Assembly: GCA_002205965.3 (NCBI GenBank)
Contig: NADL03000749.1
Coordinates: 62,001-126,000, forward strand
Length of the DNA: 64,000 nt
Direction: 5' to 3'
Origin: Kappaphycus alvarezii
Lineage: Eukaryota > Rhodophyta > Florideophyceae > Gigartinales > Solieriaceae
Each line of letters begins with the position of its first letter. The first letter of the stretch is position 1. The notes beneath the pieces are model-generated. The model ran no database searches, had not been told where the DNA came from, and saw only the letters and a program-made list of their open reading frames with translations. Positions 33,680-42,783 of the stretch are shown here, piece after piece. Made by a program: the position numbers and the translations under genes.

Positions 33680-34555
33680 ATGTCTAATGAGTCCCCCTCA
33701 TCCTCTTCTGCACCATCCGCCAACTCTTGTCTTGACACCCTTGAGAACAAGGTTGTTGGCATCGAAGGCCAACTCTTCGAGATCATCAACCTTCTCCAGC
33801 CGAAGTCCGGATCTGCTAACCCCACAACTCTCGCCGTGGTCCAAGCAAGTGCCGCAGAGAATCCGACGGACCCTGCCGCCGTCAACCCTACACCGGATAC
33901 CGAAGTCGTTCGTCCCGCTACCGAGGTGTTCCAGGTTAGTAACCTGCAGTTCTCCCTACCTCCGCGCTCTGCAGAAGCCGTGGCCGAAACTTTTGGTACC
34001 CGTCGCTCATACGCCGCTACCGGAAAGCTCAACAAGTTTAACAAACCGTCTACCGTTGCCCCCTTCCCCACAAATCGGTTCATCCCAGAACCGGAAGGAT
34101 TATTCGGTCGCATCAAGTCAGCTGACCAACGTGACCGTTGGGAAGCAGAAGTCCTGTGGAATATTGGGAAAAACTGCGAGAACGCTCTTGCCCCAGCCCA
34201 CAAGGTCACCGAAGCCCTCGTGGCTAACGACGTCGCAGCCGCTACCGAGGCATTTGCTGTTCTTCATCATTTTCTTCAAGCATCCCATTCTCGCGTTTTG
34301 GAACGCGTCGACTTCTTCACCGACGCTTTGGAATCTGGTAAATCCGAGGCTATTCTCTTACAGAAATACCTCCGCGAAGACGATTTCAGTTACTCCTCCG
34401 AACTCTACCGCTTCACAAAGCACAAGTCCGCCGAGCTCCGTTCCCAAGCCTACGCTAAGGAGTTCAAAAAGCAGCAGGCCTCCTCTAGTAACCGGCGTCA
34501 AAACCGGTCTCAAGGAAAGGGTAGCTCCCAAGACCCTAAGCCTGCTCGCAGGTAA
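33680..34555 (+). CDS. Gag-like protein of element 2
   Basis: Intact frame of 291 codons starting MSNESPSSSSAPSANS. It has an N-terminal short coiled coil (LDTLENKVVGIEGQLFEIINL), the shared core (GTRRSYAATGKLNKFNK, RFIPEPEGLFGRIKSA, VLERVDFFTDALESGKSE) and a basic Ser/Gln/Lys tail. It is homologous to the element 1 gag along its length. It is the only intact ORF of this copy, since RT and recombinase are disabled. Confidence 0.82.
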   Translation: MSNESPSSSSAPSANSCLDTLENKVVGIEGQLFEIINLLQPKSGSANPTTLAVVQASAAENPTDPAAVNPTPDTEVVRPATEVFQVSNLQFSLPPRSAEAVAETFGTRRSYAATGKLNKFNKPSTVAPFPTNRFIPEPEGLFGRIKSADQRDRWEAEVLWNIGKNCENALAPAHKVTEALVANDVAAATEAFAVLHHFLQASHSRVLERVDFFTDALESGKSEAILLQKYLREDDFSYSSELYRFTKHKSAELRSQAYAKEFKKQQASSSNRRQNRSQGKGSSQDPKPARR

Positions 34556-34587
34556 ACCCGTCGCTGCCGCGACCTTTTCTTTCTGCT

Positions 34588-36550
34588 ATGTCGCACATAT
34601 TAAGGCTCAACGCCCAGAAAGCCGCTTCGTATTGGTCCGAACACCTCCACTCCTCGGAATTCCTCGTACGTGCAATTCGGTTCGGAGAATACGAAGCACC
34701 CATACAGACTTCCCTTTCCCTTACTCAATTCAAACTCCCCGAAATCCCCGTCGACCCACAAGGCAGGGAGTTCTTCGACTCGGCTATCGCGGACGCCTTA
34801 CATCGGCAAACCTACGAGGAAATATCACCCGCCACGGCTCTCAAGTTGCACCGCAAAGGATACCCAACATCTAATGCTTTCGTAGCAGTATCTGGAGGCA
34901 AGCAACGATTGGTTGTCAACCTCTCTCGTCAATCGATGCTATTCAGGGACGTGCCGGTCAAGATGGAAACGTTAGAAGGATTCGCTCTGGAACTCAAACA
35001 AGCAGATTTCATGCTTTCCTTCGACATCGCGAATTGGTACCACAACTTCCGGCTACACCCCGATATCCGGAACTGGTTCCTATTCAAGGTGGACAACCGG
35101 TATTTTCGATGTATTTCCCTACCGTTCGGCTGGAAACTTTCCCCCGCATATTTCGTCAAGTTAATGCGCCCGTTCGTCCGGTACGTTCGCCAGCACTACC
35201 GTCTACTGATTCACCCTTACATGGACAACTTCCTAATCGCTTTAAGAAGCCGCTCTCGCCTATGAAATGCTCGTCAACAAATCGATCATCTACTGGAATC
35301 CTGCGGACTATTGCGCAAGAAAGACAAAGGAAACTGGATTGGTACTCGCCGTATCGAGCATTTGGGTTTCATCTTGGACACTTCGCGTATGGTTTTTGGT
35401 ATTTCGGCTCGTCGAATTGGAAAGAATCGTGGAATTTCCCAGCAATTGTTACGAAAAAGTCGCCGGAAACGCCGCCTAGTCGACGTCCAGCTGTTACGCC
35501 ACTTCACAGTAGTAGCCGAGTCTTGTTCTCTCGCAATGCCTCTCGCTCGATTTTACACCCGCTCGATTTTACACCCGCTCGATGTACGACTCCCTGAAAC
35601 TCAAAACCAAGTCAGGGAAAAGCGTTCGGCTGCTACACGCAGCTATTCGGGACCTCAGTTTTTGGCGGGACCTTCCTGTAAGCCCGCCAGAACGGTCAAT
35701 AACAGCCGCATCCCCTACTCTGGCGATGCACTCAGACGCATCGACCTCCATCGGTCAGGGAGGGACTTTAGGATCGGATCTTCGGCCGGGAGTACAAGGT
35801 ACGTGGGAAGCTCGAGGACTTTGGAACCCAGTACTTCGCGTGAAGCCAATCACCTTCCTGGAATTGCGCGTAGCCACGGACAACATCAGATCTTTTGCAA
35901 GGACGTTACGCTCTGGAACCCACCTCAAGATCTGGGAGGAAAATCAAGCGGTCATATCAATTTTGAACGCTATGAAAACGAAGTCAAAACCGCTCATGAG
36001 AGAGCTCCGAGTGTTACACCGATTGCTTACACGTCTCGGGATATCCATCGAATCTCATTACCTCCCGTCAGCTGTGAACCGATTCGCCGACAGGCTATCT
36101 CGCCTACATACAATGGACGATTGTAGGATCAATCTGAAACCGCTGAGACCCCTCTTGCACAAAAAATCCCCCACAATGGACTGCTTGGCAGACAGTTTGA
36201 ACAAGGTTTGCCCGCGCGTCAACAGAGAGCATGCGTGTCCCGGATCCCTTGCTATAGACGCTCTCACGCAAGATTGGAGTCAGGAAATCAACTTCTGGAA
36301 TCTGCCGCTCAAATTTATCCCTCTAGTCGTTACAAAGATCTGCCAGGAAAAAGCCACCGGAATATTGGTCACGCCATATTGGCCCGCGCAGCAGTGGTTC
36401 ACTTGCTTGCTGTATTTGACAAGCCCGCATCTTTTCGACGCCGAAAATCTCTATCTTCCACCAAACTGGGCAGTTAAGACAATGCCCGCTCCGCCGTGGA
36501 AACTCGCCGTTTGGAAAATCTCGAGCAAGGAGCATCGACACTCCCGCTAG
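34588..36550 (+). pseudogene. Reverse transcriptase / RNase H of element 2, disabled
   Basis: Same layout as element 1: QRLVVNLSRQSMLF, MLSFDIANWYHNFRL, SLPFGWKLSPAYFV, then IHPYMDNFLIAL. The catalytic motif reads YMDN, with Asn for the second Asp. An in-frame TGA ends the first frame at 35263-35265, after which the frame continues as CGLLRKKDKGNWIGT. A 16-bp tandem duplication at 35545-35576 then shifts the frame, and RNase H resumes in the frame of 35582-36550 with MHSDASTSIGQGG, WEENQAVISILN and YLPSAVNRFADRLSR. Three independent lesions make it inactive. Confidence 0.88.
35545..35576. repeat. 16-bp tandem duplication that frameshifts element 2
   Basis: gctcgattttacaccc occurs twice head to tail. 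A single copy would keep ARFYTRSI continuous with MYDSLKL as in element 1. Confidence 0.8.
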
Positions 36551-36626
36551 CTGTCACGCTCCAGCAATCTGTTTTGGCTGCCGCTGGCCATGGAAATTTG
36601 GGGCGGGTGTAACTATTGCTCAACTC

Positions 36627-37094
36627 ATGCCGAAGGCTCGTGCTACCAACACTTGGCGCTCCAATGAGGTTCTCTGGAAAAAATGGCTACAGTTTTGTAC
36701 GGCAGATGGTATTGACACCTTTTCTGCATCAGAAGGGGCGTTTCTCCGCTATTCGGGTTGGCTATTTACACAACACAAGGTTTGCGGCTCGTCAGTTCGT
36801 GACTACCTCTCGGCTGTCCCTACCGTTCATGCTCGAATTGGAAAGTCCGTTACTCTTACCCCTCTCCTACAGCTAGCTGTGGTCGTCTATCAGCAAAGCG
36901 ATCGGGAAAGGAAACTCCTCAGCGATCCGGACTCGGTGAAAGACCAATGCTGCTGTACAGCAGCATCCGAGGATTCGAGTGATCAAGCATTTTTAACCCT
37001 GCCATTACCAGTTCTGTCTCAAGCAAACGTCCAACATAAAGGGTCAACTCAGTCCCAGCTACTGGAGCAAGTAAGCTGCATAAGTTATCCCTGA
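36627..37094 (+). pseudogene. Truncated tyrosine recombinase of element 2
   Basis: The core-binding domain is intact and very close to element 1: MPKARATNTWRSNEVLWKKW, EGAFLRYSGWLFTQHK, SVRDYLSAVPTVHARIGKSV and RKLLSDPDS. From about 36945 the sequence is the element's 3' tail, giving CTAASEDSSDQAFL and a short out-of-context end. The catalytic Arg, HxxR and Tyr are all absent, so this copy could move only in trans if at all. Confidence 0.8.
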
Positions 37095-37194
37095 TTGCTG
37101 TAATGCGTACTTATTTAGTTATTTCTGTTGCTGTCAGCTATTTGCTTTGATAAAGTGTTAGTGTGTTTCTCAAATTATTGACGGACAAATAGAG

Positions 37195-37395
37195 TCAACC
37201 AGACTCCAGGCGTTTCATGATGTTAGTAACTTCACTACCGATCGTCGAGGGAATTATCCTCTGTCTGAATTCCGGATGCTTAAGACACGTTTCTCGGCAT
37301 TTGTCGCAGTCATGCTGAATCACTGAAAACGGCGCATATACCACACCACCAGACCTGTAGACGGGACTCTTGCCTGATCCCCCAGTAGAAACCAT
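37195..37395 (-). other. Short Cys-containing open frame, unknown
   Basis: A 66-codon frame from an ATG at 37395 contains the cluster HDCDKCRETCLKH. A similar lead (same bases around the ATG, Gly/Ser-rich start) occurs on the minus strand at about 45700-45775 with an early stop. I cannot name it; it may be part of a dispersed repeat. Confidence 0.2.
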
Positions 37396-37507
37396 GAAGT
37401 AAAAGGTCTCCTGCTCTCTTGGTACAATACTGTAGGTAAGGTTGGATTAAGAAGAAACTTTACTTCATTCAGTATCTATCGTGTACACTGCAGGACTGAA
37501 TATACGG

Positions 37508-37720
37508 CTAAGAACTAACCGGATGTTCCACGTCAGGAACGTGCAGTGGGGCTCGCGATAGAATCGCCATTGCAACAGAAGACCACAGTGTGCAACTAAT
37601 GCGTTGATAAATACGTCTGCGGGTCACTCCTGTGGTTGTGTTGAACTCCTCTGCGGTGCGCGGGATGAAGTCTTCGAGGAACGGAATAGAGGCGGGATTA
37701 CCTTTTGTAAGGTTATCCAT
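37508..37720 (-). pseudogene. C-terminal fragment of a non-LTR retrotransposon (copy C)
   Basis: The frame reads PASIPFLEDFIPRTAEEFN then GVTRRRIYQRISCTLWSS and LSRAPLHVPDVEHPVSS to a stop. It matches the severed C-terminus of element A (28530 then 23106) and, more distantly, that of element B (38082-38340). It has no RT upstream, so it is a 5'-truncated or separated tail. It supplies the intact reference showing where the YR element inserted in element A. Confidence 0.65.
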
Positions 37721-38081
37721 ATTTTAAATAGTAGTGCCTGTCCAATCTTAACCCGGCGTAAAAAACACAAAAGAATATTGGAGCCCGCCTTCTCTTTGGC
37801 AATATAAACTCTTCAAAACAAAAGTCTCACAAAACTCTTACCAATCAACTCATCAATTCTTTTTTTTGTTTTCCAACCTACATATCTACCACAGTAAATT
37901 AACCCCCAATTTCACACTTTTTTGTAGTATACAAAAAAGCAAACTGCCAACATGAGATGGACATTTTTTTGAAAAATACTGTATATACTGGTTTCCTCGT
38001 GACATAAAAACGACGTGGTGGTAAATTTTTATGGGTTGTACAATGTTGCACAGAAGTGTGCGGAGGGTATTCATAAATCAA

Positions 38082-39560
38082 CTACGGATGCGGGCGGCGG
38101 GTAGAAACCTGTCGCGCCAGCATTATTTGGAGACTAAATGCAAAACGGATAACGAAGTCGCGGAGCTCCTGTTGAGGGGAGGAACCGCGACGGGAAGCAG
38201 CGAAGGAAGCAAGGCGGCGGAAAAAACCCTTGCTGTCGTCGCCCAAGGCGCCATAGATATCAATCCCGCCGGAGGAGAGGAGGATATCGTTTTGGTTGCA
38301 GTAAGGGAGAAATTTTTGGGTTATTTTAATGCATGGAAGATGTGGTGGTTGCAGTAAGTGCCGTAATAACGATGTTTCTCGCGCTCTGCGAGTGCTGCGG
38401 CAGCGCCTGCGGTAACCGTACTTGGCGAAATGTGGAGGCATGCGGTGGGGTGGGCAACAGTAACGTCGACGTACTGTGAAGCCCGTACACAGTGGGTATG
38501 TAAATGTCCATTCGTAGCGCTGGGGACTCCGAATGCCTAGACGAGTTGAGAACCTGATAGAGGAGCTGATGCTCGACTAGGGTGACGATCCCAACTTCCT
38601 TGCAGTAGCGGGCAAGAGCCTTGCGGAGGATGTGATGACGACGAGTCATTCCGTCTTCGTATTTGCAGGTCAACGCGTGTTGACCACTTGGATCTAAGAC
38701 GGGTGCGATGTCGGCCGAGCGGCGGGAGCACACCGGACAGCGAGTAGATCCAGGAAATAGCGGGATGCCGAGACGTAGAGCCAGAGCGACCTTCCACGTA
38801 GAAGAGGACATGTACGTACAGCGGTGGGGATGAGGAAGCGAAGAGAAAACAGATGAGGCGGAGGATGTGCGCACGGAGAGGAGCCGTGCTCGGTCATGGG
38901 CTGCCGCGGACGAGAGCAGCCTATCGGACTTCGATAGCATGAGTTCAGTTGTTATCGCAGACTGGTGCCTTTCGCCGGGGACCGGCGATGAACAATGCTC
39001 GAAAAGAGCCGTACCTGTAAGCGACGAAGACAGCTGCTGGTGGTGGGAGGATAAAAACGAGATGGCGGACCGAGGGATCTCTTCCAAGTGGAGGTCCTGG
39101 GAAAGAGTGAGCAGGTCGGAGATAAGTCCAAAGGAATCAATTACAGATTCTGCGTAAGCAGCCTCAGTAATGTCTGAAGTTTGCAGGAGACCTAAACCGC
39201 CCATGGAGAAGGGGAGAGAGGCTTGGAGCCAGGCTCGCTCTGGGCAGGGCAGCTGCAATTGGTGGAACGCTTCCCTCTGCTTCTGATCGAAGCTAGCGGC
39301 AAGTACCGCAGATTGAGTGGAGGGAAGCGCACGTACCAAGTGCATGACCTTGGAGGCGTTCTCGCAGAAGAGGTGTAAGTGGAAAGACAATTGAGCATCA
39401 TCCAAGTCTCGAAGGGATTGGAAGATGCGGTCGGCTGCGTTTTGGCGGCCTGCGAAAAATTGGGAAACAAAAGGGTCCGAGCCAATCGGGTATCGCAGCA
39501 CGACGAAACCAGGGTGGGTTGAAAAGGGGGCAAGGAAGTGCCAAAGGGGAGTGGGAAGGG
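38082..39560 (-). pseudogene. Non-LTR retrotransposon element B, RT thumb and endonuclease tail only
   Basis: The frame ending at 38326 carries FVVLRYPIGSDPFVSQFF, LHLFCENASKVMHLVRALPS, SLPFSMGGLGLLQTSDI, a zinc-finger-like CPVCSRRSADIAPVLDPSGQ with HALTC, then RRHHILRKALARYCKEVG. Near 38480 the frame changes and continues VDVTVAHPTACLH (the D-x-T endonuclease strand) and EREKHRYYGTYCNHHIF. A second change leads to the last frame, QELRDFVIRFAFSLQIMLAR, ending at 38082. The RT catalytic core is absent, so this is a 5'-truncated copy, typical of target-primed reverse transcription. It is homologous to the end of element A. Confidence 0.75.
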
Positions 39561-39613
39561 GAGAAGCCGTAAGCCTGGGTCTTGGAAAGGACCCAGGCTT
39601 ACGGCTTCTCCCC
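39558..39613. repeat. Perfect 24-bp inverted repeat (hairpin) at the 5' edge of element B
   Basis: Arms 39558-39581 and 39590-39613 are exact reverse complements around the 8-nt loop ttggaaag. The position coincides with where recognisable element B homology ends, so it may be a fold-back made during 5' end formation. Confidence 0.9.
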
Positions 39614-41430
39614 AGCTGGAACCCTAGTGGACCTCCTTCAATCTGTATGAAACGGATGGCAGACATAAAAACGACAACGCACATGATCATTCCTTCACCT
39701 TTATCAATGAGTACAGTAATACTGCACGGAAGGGCCAAATTCATCAAATACACTTTCGCTACAGCTCTATAAACTAATGATGATTTGAAACCAACTAAAA
39801 TAGAGCAAGACAAAGCTCTTGCTTGGTGTAGAGAAAATTCCTTGCAAACAGAGATCACCCGCCGCCTCAGCAAGACTCGAAAAGCCGGTTCAAAATTTCC
39901 TAAGGATCCGAAGGGGGACAGCAGGACCTTTTTCGGAGAAAGAACACCCCAATTTCCTCAGAAACAGCCAGGACCTCCTTTGAGATGGGTTTTCTTCTCA
40001 AATATCGCACCAAACCTCGCGAAAAGAGCTCTTGCTACAAATTTTCAAGCACTGAATTCAAAAAATTATCAAAAATTCTGTAAATTTAAAGCACAAGAAA
40101 GAAAAAAGCTGATATTTCGTCGAAGGATATCGATTTGGTTCTTTAATTTTTGAAAAGTGCGGGTCGGCTACATTCTGGATTATGCTAGACGTCAAAATTG
40201 CATACAGAAAGAGAATCAAGCGTGGATGTAACGAGGCTACATGTAGATGGGGATAATAGGAAAGGGTTGTATTTTGAGGTGAAAATGTCAATTTAAATGG
40301 CTACGAGGCATTGCATTTTTGTTGGCATGACGTCGAAAAGTTGTCTATCGAGTTATCAGCATGACGAAAGATCGCTTATGATTTAAACCGGCTGTGAGAG
40401 AAAGTCCGATAGTTGCTGTTATCGAAGGAACGCAAAATGCTTGGAAACAATGTACATGGACACACTGGAAGACTGCTTGCTACCGTTCACTGAATTGAAA
40501 AACCCTTCTGTTTTAATGTTCAGCAAATAATGCGCAGATAGATGCGGTTATTTTTCTCGGAATTGGATTACACAGAAATTCTTATCTGTCAGAAACTTGC
40601 TAGCTAGAAATTCCGGCCTTAATTCAATTGAAAATGTTTGAGGCGTGCGGAAAAGGCCTTTTTTGGGAACATGAAGAAGTGTAATATTTTCAAGAAGCTG
40701 TTGGAAATTGGTTTCAATGAATTCGAAAGACTCGCAGTTCTTATTTTAAAGACTCGTGAGAGGCATGCAATAGCGTTTCAGGCTAATAGTTGCAAGAAGA
40801 AAATCAAATGACTCTAAATGACCTGTGAGCCAATGTTGAGAAATGCTTCGTTGGTTGCACGCCTTCAAAATACACAGTCATAAATTAAGAAGCCTTCTCT
40901 AAGAGAGTAGGCATTTACAAATTAACTTCAAGAACACCCCAATTTTCCCCGTTTTCTTTTCCTTTTATATCAGAGTTTAGTTGAGATTATGGGATGTTGG
41001 CGATGAAAGTAGGCTTTGCTTCCTCAGTAGCCCTGCAGATATTTTCGCCACCAAAATATGCATCGCGATCGTTTATTTGCCCATTTGTTGCTTTAATGTT
41101 TTTCCATGTTGAAGTATTCCCAGTGGAGTACACGTGTGAAGAACTTTGGTTTCTGCTTTGTTTCTTTTCAAGCATTGGATCTATATTTTATCATTTAGGC
41201 TATCAATCAATAGCTCTAAAGTTAGAAATGTAGAGCAAAGATCGAAAAGAAGAAATCCACTAGCCCGTGCTTGTCAGTCTCCCCCTTCCGTTTATTTTTC
41301 TTTCCCTTCACATCCTGTCCATAACAGTTTCACCTTCTATTTCTAGGTTATAAAAAAACTCTAGAAGAACACTGCAATGCGATTAGCTCAGAACGGCCAT
41401 GGTTGGTGCTAAAGTTTGAGGCTTTGTGAG
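39614..41430. other. Region without a supportable gene
   Basis: AT-rich, with no open frame that resembles coding sequence. The string agaacaccccaatttt (40930) recurs inverted near 42810, and similar shorter strings occur at 39944 and 44590, which could be ends of small repeats. Confidence 0.5.
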
Positions 41431-42243
41431 CTCTCTGAAAGGGGTAAATCGTCGGGAGAAGAGATACTTAAAACCGAATACCCAAGAAGGAGGTGTTGCA
41501 AGCGAAAAAGTGCCACCGTGGTACAGTTGAGCCAACAAAAAGGAGTGGATAAGAAAGACAGTTGAGAGGGCTACAAGCAAGTATAGAAGGGGCAGAGTCT
41601 ACCACTGATGCTCTGTAAGTAGCGTAAGAAAAATTTTTCTTGGGTCTGAAGTTGACTCTCAACTTCTAACTGCTCGGGACTTGACTTGAAGCTGTCTGCC
41701 AACTTGCTTGACCTCGACGAGAGGAAGCAGTTTACTTAGCTTATATAGACTTTTTAGCTAACCCTAAAGTCTCAAACAAACATACTAAGTACCACAAAAT
41801 ATATCAAATGGAATCTTGTGAGCGAGAAGGATCAACAGCAGATACTATCAGGATAAATATCTAGATTTACTCCTTAATATATTAGTCCTCAAGATCAGAG
41901 CCAAACATTTCCCCCTAAATATCCATTCCACCTAAGCGGTCCCCACAAATATCCGCGAACGGCTTAGAATTCCCCATTTCCTCTTGGGAAATATTCAGAA
42001 CACTGAAGATGCCCCATCCGGTTCAAGAGTCGGGACCACCTGGTCCATACTTTCCGGCCACCTCCCCATTATTGAAGCGCTTTCTATGTCTCCCCCCCCT
42101 CATCCTCCTCGTTCCCCTCTTCACCGTTCTCTTCATCTCCGTCAAAAGAGTCAGAGATAATGATTACTCCCTCAGTCTCCCCTGTGTTCTCCATGGGAGC
42201 TCCCCCACCGTTGTACAGTAGTGGCTCTCACGGATCCAACCAG

Positions 42244-42303
42244 TCCTCCTCTTCATCCTCCTCTTCCGCCTCTTCTTCCTCTTCCTCCTCTTCCTCCTCT
42301 GCC
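42244..42303. repeat. TCC/TCT-rich microsatellite
   Basis: About 60 bp of imperfect tcctct repeats lie within the extra segment of the solo LTR, immediately after the small ORF read on the minus strand. Confidence 0.9.
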
Positions 42304-42482
42304 TACTCTACATGCTCGATGAAGTTGCGGCGGACACACTTCCGAACGCGTTCCCGGTCCATTCTTCTACAGTAGTCATCGTAGTCGGTTGGACCAGTTG
42401 CCATCAGGGCGCGAGCGTTGAGGGGACGGTGGCCTCGGGATAACTTGGCGATGGTGAGGGACGGGCGGAGGTTGGTCATGTT
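42303..42482 (-). CDS. Small basic ORF inside the solo LTR
   Basis: A 59-residue frame starts at an ATG at about 42481 (MTNLRPSLTIAKLSRGH) and ends with MDRERVRKCVRRNFIEHVE and a TAG. It lies about 75 bp downstream of atttaaag (42553-42560), which occupies the place of the LTR TATA box, preceded by a C-rich leader. Composition differs from the AT-rich surroundings. No homologue is recognised. It might be a host fragment captured by the LTR or a chance frame. Confidence 0.3.
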   Translation of the reverse strand, partial: NMTNLRPSLTIAKLSRGHRPLNARALMATGPTDYDDYCRRMDRERVRKCVRRNFIEHVE

Positions 42483-42783
42483 GAGGGGGAAAAAAGGGTG
42501 AGCCGATAGGGTAGTTGATGGCGGGGGTTGCCTCAACGACGTTGATTTCGAACTTTAAATACTGCGACGTCTTCGGAAAGTATGAAGACCTTGGACGTGT
42601 AACGACATCTATTAATGATACCGTGTCTTAAAATAAAAAATCAACCTATGAATTTGCCACACTCTTCCAAATTAATATCTTGCAAACTCAGAAGCTGTAA
42701 AAATATCTCGCAAATTCCGATACTGTATCCGAATTTGGTCCTCTAGATTTTTTTCGGGTGCAAATTTAGCGCGCATCACTCTC

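Larger units (their letters stand above)
33345..37180 (+). mobile_element. YR retrotransposon element 2, internally deleted relative of element 1
   Basis: It starts ggtattatgattggaaag, related to the A1 terminus of element 1, and continues with gag, RT-RNase H and an amputated recombinase. At about 36945 the recombinase is fused to sequence matching the element 1 tail (23110-23345 reversed), so the catalytic domain and the internal A2 repeat are deleted. The end near 37180 corresponds to the B2 end of element 1. A TATA-like ctatataat sits near 33548. It is more diverged from element 1 than A1 is from A2, so it is an older copy. Confidence 0.82.
41436..42778 (-). repeat. Solo LTR related to the Gypsy LTR, with TSD and an extra internal segment
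   Basis: Read on the minus strand, 42778 to about 42560 and about 41860 to 41436 align with the start and end of the 720-bp LTR at 55258, including tgcaaatt near the start, the shared tatagact box and the final ggggtaaatcg strand. It begins TG and ends CA, and is flanked on both sides by ctctc (41431-41435 and 42779-42783), a 5-bp target duplication. There is no internal gag-pol, so it is a solo LTR from recombination. It is 1343 bp, about 620 bp longer than the other LTRs because of a GC-richer middle segment. Confidence 0.85.

Noticed and set aside
33579..34874. A 431-codon plus-strand frame over element 2 gag
   Set aside because: It is the equivalent shadow of the frame above, caused by codon bias of the gag ORF.
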